The position numbers and the translations under genes were made by a program. Shown piece by piece: positions 1 to 7,769 of a stretch of DNA of 64,000 bases. The notes beneath the pieces are model-generated. The model worked only from the letters and a program-made list of their open reading frames with translations, did no database searches and was not told where the DNA came from. Origin of the DNA: Bin87 sp965243255 (lineage in GTDB: Bacteria; Chloroflexota; Dehalococcoidia; Lucifugimonadales; UBA3495); assembly GCA_965243255.1 (NCBI GenBank), contig CBDEUH010000004.1, positions 1,922,001-1,986,000 on the forward strand, in the 5' to 3' direction. The stretch's first letter is position 1. The number at the start of each line of letters is the position of its first letter.

Positions 1-1562
1 TGGCGCCGCTGTACGGGCCGGGGGAGGTTGCCGACACCGACTACCTGCGGGACGTGGGGCTGCCCGGCGAGTATCCCTACCTGCGGGGCGTGCATCCGGC
101 CGGCTATCGCTCGCGGCTGTGGACGATGCGGATGTTTGCCGGGTTCGGCGAGCCGGCGGAAACCAACGAGCGGTTCCGCTTCCTGCTGGACCAGGGCGAG
201 ACGGGCCTCAGCGTCGCCTTCGATATGCCCACGCTGTACGGCTACGACCACGACGACGAGCGGGCGCGGGGCGAGTTCGGCAAGTGCGGCGTCGCCGTGT
301 CCTGCCTGGAGGATATGCAGACGGTCTTTGACGGCATACCGCTGGACCAGGTAACCACGTCCATGACCATCAACAGCCCGGCGGCCATCATTTGGGCGAT
401 GTACATCGCCGCCGCCGAGAGGCAGGGGGCGACGATGGCTTTGCTGGGCGGCACCCTGCAGAACGACATCCTGAAGGAGTACATCGCGCAGAACGAGTAC
501 ATCTTCCCGCCGCATCCGTCAATGCGGCTGGTGGTGGATACGGTGGAGTTCGCCACGGACAATATGCCGCGGTTCAACCCTATCAGCATCAGCGGGTATC
601 ACATCCGCGAGGCCGGCAGCAACGCGGTGCAGGAGCTGGCGTTCACGCTGGCCGACGGGTTCGAGTACGTGCGGCACTGCGTGGAGCGGGGGATGGCGGT
701 GGACGACTTTGCGCCGCGCCTGAGTTTCTTCTTCAACGTGCACAACGACTTCTTCGAGGAAATCGCCAAGTTCCGCTCGGCCCGGCGCATCTGGGCGCGG
801 GAGATGCGGGAGACCTTTGGCGCGGAGAGCGAACGCTCGCGCTGGATGCGGTTTCACGCGCAGACGTCCGGGGCGTCGCTGACGGCGCAGCAGCCGGAGA
901 ACAACGTGGTGCGGGTATCGCTGCAAGCCCTGGCCGCGGTGCTGGGCGGGTGCCAGTCGCTGCACACCAACGGCAAGGACGAGGCGTGGGCGCTGCCCTC
1001 GGCGGAGGCTGCCCTGCAAGCCCTGCGCACGCAGCAGATCATCGCCCACGAGACCGGCGTAACCGACACCGTTGACCCCCTGGGCGGCAGCTACTTCCTG
1101 GAAGCGCTGACCAACCAGGTGGAGGGCCGCGCCTACGACTACTTCCAGCAGGTTGACAGGCGGGGCGGCGTGATACCGGCGCTGGAGTCGGGATTCTTCC
1201 AGAGCGAAATCGCCGACGCCGCCTACATCTACCAGCAGGAGGAAGACCGCCGGGAACGCATCACGGTGGGCGTCAATGATTACGTGGACGAGGACGAGAG
1301 CCTGAACATCCCCATCCTGCGAGTGGACGAGGCTGGCGAGCAGCGGCACATCGCGCATCTGAACGAGGTGCGGCGGCGGCGGGACGACCGGGAGGTGGCC
1401 GTACGGCTGCGCGCATTGGAGTCGGCGGCGCGTCGGTCGGGCAGCGAGGCGAACCTGATGTACCCGCTGATCGAGGCGGTGAAGGCGGAGGCCACGCTGG
1501 GGGAGATGATGGGGGTGTTCCGGGAGGTGTTCGGAGAGTACCAGCCGGCGTGGGGGTTCTGA
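1..1562 (+). CDS. acyl-CoA mutase large subunit, isobutyryl-CoA mutase-like (5' end outside window)
   Basis: B12-dependent carbon-skeleton mutase acting on short acyl-CoA in the cytoplasm. The frame is open from base 3, so the start lies upstream; about 519 residues are visible. Family landmarks are the GLPGEYP, SISGYH, RFHAQTSGAS and LHTNGKDEA motifs. It ends without the C-terminal B12-binding domain, so a separate small subunit is expected. Two specificity residues differ from methylmalonyl-CoA mutase: the residue aligned with Tyr89 is Phe (codon 135-137) and the one aligned with Arg207 is Gln (codon 489-491, in IAQNEYIFPP). That Phe/Gln pair is the one described for isobutyryl-CoA mutase, so isobutyryl/n-butyryl-CoA interconversion is inferred. 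Another acyl-CoA substrate without a free carboxylate is possible. A cobalamin adenosyltransferase is encoded at 55272-55868. Confidence 0.9.
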   Translation, partial: APLYGPGEVADTDYLRDVGLPGEYPYLRGVHPAGYRSRLWTMRMFAGFGEPAETNERFRFLLDQGETGLSVAFDMPTLYGYDHDDERARGEFGKCGVAVSCLEDMQTVFDGIPLDQVTTSMTINSPAAIIWAMYIAAAERQGATMALLGGTLQNDILKEYIAQNEYIFPPHPSMRLVVDTVEFATDNMPRFNPISISGYHIREAGSNAVQELAFTLADGFEYVRHCVERGMAVDDFAPRLSFFFNVHNDFFEEIAKFRSARRIWAREMRETFGAESERSRWMRFHAQTSGASLTAQQPENNVVRVSLQALAAVLGGCQSLHTNGKDEAWALPSAEAALQALRTQQIIAHETGVTDTVDPLGGSYFLEALTNQVEGRAYDYFQQVDRRGGVIPALESGFFQSEIADAAYIYQQEEDRRERITVGVNDYVDEDESLNIPILRVDEAGEQRHIAHLNEVRRRRDDREVAVRLRALESAARRSGSEANLMYPLIEAVKAEATLGEMMGVFREVFGEYQPAWGF

Positions 1563-1609
1563 GTACAGTATCGGAAGTATAGTGCTGCTAATTGTGACAC
1601 ACCCGTTAG

Positions 1610-1638
1610 TTGCGACGAAACTGAGCCCATGCTAAAAT
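1610..1638 (+). promoter_or_regulatory. promoter of the reverse transcriptase locus
   Basis: TTGCGA at 1610-1615, a 17-base spacer, then TAAAAT at 1633-1638 preceded by TGC (extended -10). Transcription would begin near 1645, about 240 bases before the reverse transcriptase start, leaving a long leader. Confidence 0.6.
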
Positions 1639-1644
1639 TAGCTA

Positions 1645-1875
1645 TCTGGCGCGCAGGTGTCAGAGCGAGCTTTTATAGCACCAACGAATCACAGTCGTCA
1701 AGGCGACTTTGATGAGTTCTGCTATCATCGTCTCATCTCCATTATCGGAGCGCGGCACGACGGTTTTACTGTCGGAATTGGCATCGGAGTTTTCGAGTTA
1801 AACCCTGAAGTCAGCAAGTCATACGGGGGCAAGGGAGACTGGCCGCAAGTCGTCTGACCTAGCCCCCGTGGGATA
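1645..1875 (+). ncRNA. predicted DRT2 template non-coding RNA
   Basis: DRT2 systems carry a structured RNA just upstream of the reverse transcriptase gene that the enzyme copies repeatedly. Here about 230 bases lie between a good promoter and the RT start. Stems visible: 1693-1697 with 1704-1708; 1758-1763 with 1769-1774 (one G-U); 1823-1830 with 1862-1869 (8 bp, perfect), enclosing 1837-1840 with 1848-1851; and 1869-1873 with 1879-1883, reaching the RT start codon. One frame is free of stops from 1642 to 1854, as a 'never-ending ORF' template would need. Exact ends and template limits cannot be set from one sequence. Confidence 0.55.
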
Positions 1876-1882
1876 AAGTCCC

Positions 1883-3211
1883 ATGATGAACACTACGGCA
1901 TGGTACGCTAGGAAGCCTTACCTGCACTTTGACTTTCCTCTCAGCGAGCGCAAGGCCGTTGAGTATGTCAGTGACCCAGAACGGGTTGGGCGGCATCCAT
2001 TTTATCCGTTCCTTACCTATACGCTAACCACTCCGCGCATTAGAAAGTCGGCAGCCGGTAGCTCCAAACCGTTTGTTAAAGAACCCAAGGAGCGGCCCAT
2101 AGCGTATCCAGCCCACAAAGATGGGTACATATTCGCTTACTACAAGACAAAACTGGAGGTTCCATACGAAGTATGGCTGAGGTCCAAAGGTCTGAATAAT
2201 TCAGTGACGGCTTTCCGCCGTACTGGTGAGAACAATGTCACTTTAGCAAAAAAGGCATTTGGCTTCATTGCCGATAATCCCGGCTGTCAAATAATTGTAA
2301 CTGACGTCGAATCGTTTTTCGATAACATCAATCACCAACAGCTGAAGTCGATTTGGGCTATGTTCCTAGATAGCGATTGGCTGCCAGAAGATCACTACGC
2401 CGTGTTCAAGGCCATCACCAAGTACAGCGTTGTAGAGCGACACAAAATCTACAACTTGTTCGGCATACGGATGTTCAGCAGTCGTAACCGAGGCAACCAA
2501 CCGCTGCGGCTTTGCACACCGAAACAACTTCGTGAAAAAGTCCTGGCTAAAAATCTCGTCAAACCGAATCCAGGACTTCCTCAGGGTATGGGCATACCGC
2601 AGGGATCCCAGTTGAGCCCTCTGCTGTCCAATATGTACATGGCAGACCTGGATCTGGCCATGCACAAACTGGCGAATTCAGTAGGCGGTGCATATTGGAG
2701 GTACTGCGACGACATCCTAATGGTCATACCTGACGGGCATGGCATTAGCGATCCGACGGGAAAGCTAGACTTGGAGTTAAATCGCCTACTGCTGAAACGC
2801 AGTATCCCAAAAACGCAAACTATCAATCACGATGAGCTATTTGCGGAGCGCCAACTACAGTACCTGGGCTTTATGTTCAATGGCGTTGATGCAGTCATTC
2901 GCCCGTCATCAATCCATCGTTACCACCGCAAGTCGAAAAGGGCACTCCAAGCCGCCGTAATCCGCCGCGACCGCGAGAGCGAGCGTTCCGGCAATGCTGC
3001 ACCGCTCCGCAAGAAAGCTTTGTACAATATGTACTCGGACCCACCGGTGCGCGGTAAGAAGATTAAAGCTCGCAAGAAGCGCCAGAAATTCAACGGCAAC
3101 TTCATTGATTACATGGCCAAATGCGCTAGTGTGATGAACTCACAACGCATTGAACGGCAAAGGAAGAGAACGTTGCGCAGATTCAGGGCATCGCTCAAAA
3201 AGCGCGATTGA
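1883..3211 (+). CDS. drt2: DRT2-type (UG2) defence reverse transcriptase
   Basis: A 442-residue RNA-directed DNA polymerase. Motifs in order: VTDVESFFDNI with catalytic Asp141, IPQGSQLSP at 238-246, the catalytic YCDD box at 274-277 (Cys where retron and group II enzymes usually have Ala), YLGF at 327-330, then a long basic C-terminal tail (about 345-442). The N-terminus (WYARKPYLHFDFPL) and the YCDD box match what I recall of the anti-phage DRT2 family, which works with a non-coding RNA instead of maturase or integrase domains. No maturase, nuclease or retron domain is seen. Start at 1883 or the adjacent ATG at 1886; both sit in the last hairpin of the leader. The locus is clearly AT-richer than both neighbours, which suggests horizontal acquisition. 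Confidence 0.85.
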   Translation: MMNTTAWYARKPYLHFDFPLSERKAVEYVSDPERVGRHPFYPFLTYTLTTPRIRKSAAGSSKPFVKEPKERPIAYPAHKDGYIFAYYKTKLEVPYEVWLRSKGLNNSVTAFRRTGENNVTLAKKAFGFIADNPGCQIIVTDVESFFDNINHQQLKSIWAMFLDSDWLPEDHYAVFKAITKYSVVERHKIYNLFGIRMFSSRNRGNQPLRLCTPKQLREKVLAKNLVKPNPGLPQGMGIPQGSQLSPLLSNMYMADLDLAMHKLANSVGGAYWRYCDDILMVIPDGHGISDPTGKLDLELNRLLLKRSIPKTQTINHDELFAERQLQYLGFMFNGVDAVIRPSSIHRYHRKSKRALQAAVIRRDRESERSGNAAPLRKKALYNMYSDPPVRGKKIKARKKRQKFNGNFIDYMAKCASVMNSQRIERQRKRTLRRFRASLKKRD

Positions 3212-3223
3212 CCATTAATCAGG

Positions 3224-3250
3224 GAGGGGCCCGTTAGTAACGGACCCCTC
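3224..3250 (+). terminator. hairpin terminator after the DRT2 gene
   Basis: Near-perfect inverted repeat, GAGGGGCCCGTTA against TAACGGACCCCTC with one mismatch, 12 bases after the RT stop. No clear U-run follows. It may serve both the RT gene and the convergent GTPase gene. Confidence 0.5.
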
Positions 3251-3280
3251 TAAGTATGTGCGGCTGGTTAGAGGCACTTG

Positions 3281-5308
3281 CTAAGCCGTAGCCGCTTCTT
3301 TGGCTTGTTTGGCGGTGTCGATGACACGCTGCTCGATATTCTGGGGGACCTGTTCGTAGTGGTCGAACTCGAAGCGGTAGGAGCCGCGGCCGCCGGTCAT
3401 TGAGCGCAGGTCTTGCGAATAGCGCTGCACCTCGGCGTGGGGCACCTCGGCTTCGATGACGGTGTAGCGGGTTTCGGGGTTCATGCCCAGGATGCGACCC
3501 CGCTTGCTGTTCATGTCGCTGATGATGTCGCCGGTGTAGTTCTCCGGTACGGTTACGTACAGCCGCACGATGGGTTCCAGCAGGACGGGAGCCGCCTTCT
3601 GCATACCCTGGCGCAGGGCCTGGCTGCCGGCAATCTCAAAGGCGATGGGCTTGCCGTCCACCGGATGTGTGCTGCCGTCGTAGATGACGGCTTTCAGGTC
3701 CACCACCGGGAAGCCGGCCAGCACGCCCTCTTTCAGGGTGTTGACCACGCCCTTCTCCACGGCAGGTATCAGCTCGCGGGGGACGCGTCCGCCGACCACT
3801 TCGTTGCCGAACTCAAAGCCCTCGTCGCGGACGCGGGGCTCCAGGCGCAGCAGCACGTGGCCGTACTGGCCGCTGCCGCCGGTCTGCTTCTTGTGGCGGT
3901 ACTCGGAGTTGGTAACCTGGGTGATGGTCTCGCGGTAGGGAACCACGGGCAGCTTGACGTTGAGGCTGGCGCCGAACTTGCGCTTGATGCGGTCCAGGGC
4001 CACCTCGATCTGCACTTCGCCCAGGCCGGTGAGCAGGCTTTCGCTGGTCTCCGGGTTGCGGGTGAACTGGAGGCTGGGGTCGTCTTCCACGATGCGGGCC
4101 AGGGAGGTGGACATCTTGTCCAGGTCGGCCTGGGTGGCCGGCATGACGGCCAGGGAGTAGAAGCCCTTGGGGAACTCGACGCCGGGCAGGGTAACCCGGT
4201 TGTCGCTGGCGCAGAGGGTGTCGCCGGTGAGGGTGGCGTTGAGCTTGCCGATGGCGCCGATGTCGCCGGCGACGACCTCGTTGACGTTGTCCTGGTTCTT
4301 GCCCTGGGGCAGGTAGAGCTGGCCGAGACGCTCGGACTCGCCCTTGTTGTTGTTATAGACCTCGCCGTTGGAGTGGGCGGTGCCGCGATAGACGCGGAAC
4401 ATGGAAAGTTTGCCCACGAAGGGGTCGGAGGTGGTTTTGAATACCAACGCGGCCAGGGGAGCGGCGGCATCGGAGGCGACGTCGGCGTCGCCGGAGGTGT
4501 CGGGCAGGTCGGCCGGCGAGGGCAGGAAGTCGCGCATCACCTGCACCAGTTCGTCAACGCCGATGTTCTGTGTGGCCGAGGACACCAGGATGGGCACCAG
4601 GTCGCCGTTGCGGACGGCCTCGCGGGCGCCGGCGGTTACCTCGGCGGCGGTGATTTCCTCGCCCTCCAAGTACTTGTCGGCCAGGGCGTCGTCGGACTCG
4701 GCCACGGCCTCGATGAGGCGTTCGCGAGCGGAGTCGAAATCGCCGATTACGCCGTCGGGGATGTCGGCCGGCGGGTCGATGACGCTGACGAGGCCGGTGA
4801 AGTCCTGGGCTTCGCCGATGGGCAGCTGGAAGGGAACGCACTGGTTGCCGAAGATGCTCTGGATTTCCTGCACGCCGCGCTCAAAGCTGGCGTTTTCCCG
4901 GTCCATCTTGTTGAGAAGGAAGGCGATGGGGAGGTTGTTGGCGCGGGCCATATCCCACGACCGCTCGGTGCCGACGTCAACGCCGGAGGGAGCGGCGATC
5001 AAGATGAGGGCGGACTCAACGACGCGCAGGGCCCCGATGGCCTCGCCGATGAACTCGTCGTAGCCGGGGGTGTCCAGCAGGTTGACCTTGTCGTCGCCGT
5101 CGGTGAAACGGAGCAGGCTGGTCTGGACGCTGGCGGAGCGTTTGGCTTCTTCCGGCTCGTAGTCGGAGACGGTGTTGCCGTCTTCAACCCGGCCAATACG
5201 GTTAATCACCTTGGCGTTGAACAGCATGGTTTCGGCAAGGGAGGTCTTGCCGGCGCCGCTGTGGGAGAGCAGCGCGACGTTGCGGATGGTACTGGCGGAT
5301 ACAGCCAT
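3281..5308 (-). CDS. elongation factor G-like translational GTPase (EF-G2 type)
   Basis: A 675-residue ribosome-associated GTPase. G motifs: SHSGAGKTS at 15-23, DTPG at 79-82, NKMD at 133-136. Domain IV/V motifs follow (YRETITQ, GSGQYGHV, and a C-terminal RGRILGM stretch). The usual catalytic GHVD is replaced by GYDE, as in the EF-G-like subfamily next to FusA and tetracycline-protection proteins. This is therefore unlikely to be the main EF-G; its role is uncertain. The start has a GAGG-type ribosome site a few bases upstream, and a promoter lies at 5356-5385. Confidence 0.88.
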   Translation of the reverse strand: MAVSASTIRNVALLSHSGAGKTSLAETMLFNAKVINRIGRVEDGNTVSDYEPEEAKRSASVQTSLLRFTDGDDKVNLLDTPGYDEFIGEAIGALRVVESALILIAAPSGVDVGTERSWDMARANNLPIAFLLNKMDRENASFERGVQEIQSIFGNQCVPFQLPIGEAQDFTGLVSVIDPPADIPDGVIGDFDSARERLIEAVAESDDALADKYLEGEEITAAEVTAGAREAVRNGDLVPILVSSATQNIGVDELVQVMRDFLPSPADLPDTSGDADVASDAAAPLAALVFKTTSDPFVGKLSMFRVYRGTAHSNGEVYNNNKGESERLGQLYLPQGKNQDNVNEVVAGDIGAIGKLNATLTGDTLCASDNRVTLPGVEFPKGFYSLAVMPATQADLDKMSTSLARIVEDDPSLQFTRNPETSESLLTGLGEVQIEVALDRIKRKFGASLNVKLPVVPYRETITQVTNSEYRHKKQTGGSGQYGHVLLRLEPRVRDEGFEFGNEVVGGRVPRELIPAVEKGVVNTLKEGVLAGFPVVDLKAVIYDGSTHPVDGKPIAFEIAGSQALRQGMQKAAPVLLEPIVRLYVTVPENYTGDIISDMNSKRGRILGMNPETRYTVIEAEVPHAEVQRYSQDLRSMTGGRGSYRFEFDHYEQVPQNIEQRVIDTAKQAKEAATA

Positions 5309-5355
5309 GGCGATTACCTCGTTGGGTTCGTTGGTTGAAGGGATGTGATTTTCCG

Positions 5356-5385
5356 ATTGTAGCGAATCTGTGCTGCCTGTTGCAA
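5356..5385 (-). promoter_or_regulatory. promoter of the EF-G-like gene
   Basis: On the minus strand, TTGCAA (5385-5380), an 18-base spacer and TACAAT (5361-5356), about 50 bases upstream of the GTPase start. Confidence 0.55.
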
Positions 5386-5473
5386 CCGACCGTCCCCGGC
5401 GGGTACAATCGGGGGCCAGCGACCGGCAGCGAGCCGCTCCCTCAGCGGCTACCCCTCGGGGCCGGCCGCTCCT

Positions 5474-5944
5474 TTATTTAACCGGATAGCCGGGATCGGC
5501 AGGCAGGTCGGGTTGTCGGGCGGCGGTGGTGGCCAGTTGGTCGCAGCGTTCGTTGTCGGGGTTGCCGCTGTGCCCGCGCACCCAGTGGAACCGGGCGTCG
5601 TGCTGTTCCAGCAGGTTGAGCAGGCGTTCCCACAGGTCGGGATTGACGGCCGCCTCCCGCTTGTTGCGCATCCAGCCGTTCTGGCGCCATTTGGCGGCCC
5701 AGCCCTTGCTGACGGCATCGACGACGTAACGGGAATCGGAGTGCAGGGCAACGCGGCAGGGACGGCTGAGCGCCTCCAGCCCGACGATGGCGGCCAGCAG
5801 CTCCATGCGGTTGTTGGTGGTGAGCGCGTAGCCGCCGGACAGCTCCCTGCGGCGTCCGTTGTAGTACAGGATGACGCCGTAGCCGCCGGGGCCGGGGTTG
5901 CCCAGGCAGGCGCCGTCGGTGTGGATGGTTACTTCTGCAGCCAC
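5474..5944 (-). CDS. rnhA: ribonuclease HI
   Basis: Cleaves the RNA strand of RNA-DNA hybrids in the cytoplasm. Its 156 residues match the family length. The four metal-binding acids are Asp10 (TDGACLGN), Glu48 (NRMELLA), Asp70 (HSDSRYV) and Asp135 (NERCDQLA); the flexible-loop His is in RGHSGNPDNE at about 125. It starts six bases after the end of the duplicated barrel protein upstream, so the two are probably co-transcribed. Confidence 0.95.
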   Translation of the reverse strand: MAAEVTIHTDGACLGNPGPGGYGVILYYNGRRRELSGGYALTTNNRMELLAAIVGLEALSRPCRVALHSDSRYVVDAVSKGWAAKWRQNGWMRNKREAAVNPDLWERLLNLLEQHDARFHWVRGHSGNPDNERCDQLATTAARQPDLPADPGYPVK

Positions 5945-5950
5945 TGGACG

Positions 5951-6604
5951 CTAGCTGGCGGGATGCCGGGCGACCTGCTGCATGATGGTGCGGGTGAGGC
6001 CGACGCACTTGTCCCGGACTTTGGCGGTCCATTCGTCCTGGACGGCGGCCTGCCAGGGTTCGGAGTCGATAACCGAGGGACTTTCGATGCGGTACATGGC
6101 GGCGTATTTCTGGATGCCGTCGAGGTTGGTGGCCTCTACCCGGTAGCGTCGGGCGCTGACCACGCCGTCAACCTGGCACAGGCCGGGCAGGTGGACGGTG
6201 TCGTACAGGCGGTTGAATTCGTCCTCGACCTCGGCGGCTACGTCGGTCTGCACGATGAAGATGTAGCCGGCGTCGGCGGATGCGTCGCCGGCGTCGGCGA
6301 TGCGCTTGAGCATGGTGTGGGTGCGGTTGGTGGCGTGGGGGCGGATTTTGGTGGCCCAGTCGCCCTTTTCGCCCTCAACGCGCCAGCCATCGGAGTAGGG
6401 CACGCCGGGCTCGTCGATGGCGTAGAGGGCGGCGTAGCGGGCGAACTTGGGGGCGTTGGTGGACTGGAGCCGGTAGCGGTTGCAGGAATGGACGCCGTCG
6501 GCCTGGCAGAGGTATTTGGCGTGCTCGGTGTCGTACACGCGGTTGAACTCGGCTTCCCAGTCGGTGGGGATGTCCATCTGAACGAAGTAGGCGTAGTCGG
6601 GCAT
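5951..6604 (-). CDS. tandem dimeric alpha/beta-barrel-like protein, function unknown
   Basis: 217 residues made of two similar halves. The first has FVQMDIP, EFNRVYDTEH, CQADGV, NRYRLQSTN and KFARYAALYAI; the second has FIVQTDV, EFNRLYDTVH, CQVDGV, RRYRVEATN and KYAAMYRI. This is the ferredoxin-like fold of small oxygenases and EthD/DUF4286-like proteins, here duplicated so one chain could form an intramolecular barrel. The ATG at 6604 is preferred over upstream starts because GGAGG lies seven bases before it. No catalytic residue can be assigned; the enzyme role is inference. Confidence 0.7.
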   Translation of the reverse strand: MPDYAYFVQMDIPTDWEAEFNRVYDTEHAKYLCQADGVHSCNRYRLQSTNAPKFARYAALYAIDEPGVPYSDGWRVEGEKGDWATKIRPHATNRTHTMLKRIADAGDASADAGYIFIVQTDVAAEVEDEFNRLYDTVHLPGLCQVDGVVSARRYRVEATNLDGIQKYAAMYRIESPSVIDSEPWQAAVQDEWTAKVRDKCVGLTRTIMQQVARHPAS

Positions 6605-6638
6605 AGTGGGGCCTCCGTGAGCGGTGTGTATCGGAGCG

Positions 6639-7124
6639 TCAGTCGCTGCGGGTGGTGGTGAGAATGTGGACGGCGAGGTCGCGGCGGACGTCGGCGGGGG
6701 TTTGGTTGAAGGTGTTGATGGCGGTTTCAACGCGATTGATGAGAGCGACGACATCCGTAGCATAGAATTCGCCGTGTGGGTTGTAGTCAGCAGAATGTCG
6801 CGCTTGCTGAACAGCGATAAATTCCCTCCCGAATTCGTGGATGGCCGTTGGGAACCGGTCTGACAGGCTGGACGGAGTGAGTTTGTTCCGGGTAGGACGA
6901 TGGTCAGCGGCGCGATACACTTGCTGCCAGGCCCAGCGTTGTTGGTCGGCCGGAGATGCTCCCACTAAAGTATCGGCGTTGCTTGCCGCGAGCGTATGAA
7001 ACATGGCGTAGTATGCACAACTTACAGCGCGACGCAGTTCGGTTTTGTTGGGCGCCGCTCCGCTGCCAGTGATGACCCCGTTAACCAACGCGCGGGCAAG
7101 ATCGATAAGATCCGACGGATTCAT
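6639..7124 (-). CDS. HEPN domain protein (UPF0332-like)
   Basis: 161 residues, alpha-helical. The pattern AVSCAYYAMFHTLAA (about 33-47) and the later ARHSADYNPHGEF (about 108-120) are typical of HEPN proteins, many of which are RNases in toxin-antitoxin or abortive infection modules. The start at 7124 is chosen because its ATG overlaps the TGA of the upstream gene (ATGA), which indicates translational coupling. The usual nucleotidyltransferase partner is absent; the coupled partner is an unrecognised 105-residue protein. RNase activity is not certain: the Arg and His at 109-117 are spaced differently from the classical RX4-6H motif. Confidence 0.7.
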   Translation of the reverse strand: MNPSDLIDLARALVNGVITGSGAAPNKTELRRAVSCAYYAMFHTLAASNADTLVGASPADQQRWAWQQVYRAADHRPTRNKLTPSSLSDRFPTAIHEFGREFIAVQQARHSADYNPHGEFYATDVVALINRVETAINTFNQTPADVRRDLAVHILTTTRSD

Positions 7125-7438
7125 TTGAGAATCCGCTCCTTGTTCGGCTCCCACTCCCATTTGGCGATAAAGTGAGGATGAAGGAGCATATCGATACCCA
7201 ACTCATCCAGCAGCGGTTCAACGAACTGGTACAGGGTTATGGTACGGCGGTGGTCCATGTAGGCGTAGTCGCCCTCCCACACGATCCAGGCCTCCAGGTA
7301 GTCCTCGTCGTACCAGTCGTCGTAGCGCTGGCGGACTACGATGGGAGCGAAGTTGAGATGGGGCTGGAACCAGCCGTTGAGGGTTTCGCCGATGATGGCG
7401 GCCACCCGGTCGGTGGTATCGCTGGTAATCGCAGCCAT
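7121..7438 (-). CDS. unknown protein coupled to the HEPN gene
   Basis: 105 residues, rich in Trp, Tyr, Asp and Glu (WYDEDYLEAWIVWEGDYAYM), acidic, without signal peptide or membrane segment. I recognise no family. Its stop overlaps the HEPN start by four bases. A small acidic protein read just before a HEPN protein is the arrangement expected of an antitoxin, but that is inference from position only. Confidence 0.65.
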   Translation of the reverse strand: MAAITSDTTDRVAAIIGETLNGWFQPHLNFAPIVVRQRYDDWYDEDYLEAWIVWEGDYAYMDHRRTITLYQFVEPLLDELGIDMLLHPHFIAKWEWEPNKERILK

Positions 7439-7769
7439 GAGCGTTGTCCCTCCGACGTGCCTCGATGCTTGATATGGGATAGTCGCGCTGCTGGCGGTGA
7501 GCAGCGGCGTGGTAGTCGATGTGCTTACGGCTATTTTTACAGGGTTGGCGTGCAGGATGCAAACGAGGGATGCGGCGGCAGCGGAGCAGGTGGCGTCGCT
7601 GGAATAGCGGCGGGGCGAGTCGGGAATGGCAGCTGCGTGGCACGGGGATGTATGACGGCGGTGGTGGGGTGGTTGTTGTGCTATTATGCGGGTGGCGGCG
7701 CTGCTGCCGTCGGTTTGGCGTTTTGTGCCGCGTTGCGCTTAGCGTTTACGCCCAACTCAGGAGGTTATC
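7439..7769. other. intergenic region between divergent genes
   Basis: 331 bases with no supported gene. It holds a perfect 7-bp stem (7486-7492 with 7500-7506) and an extended -10, TGCTATTAT ending at 7687, that should drive the Asp-box gene with a leader of about 75 bases. AGGAGG precedes its ATG at 7770. Confidence 0.5.

Noticed and set aside
1657..1857. A 66-residue protein gene before the reverse transcriptase
   Set aside because: It has a GTG start without ribosome site, no similarity to a known family, and is overlaid by strong RNA stems. It is better explained as part of the template RNA.
3413..5338. 641-residue plus-strand reading frame
   Set aside because: It is antisense to the EF-G-like gene and very rich in Gly, Ala, Val and Asp, a by-product of codon bias in GC-rich DNA.
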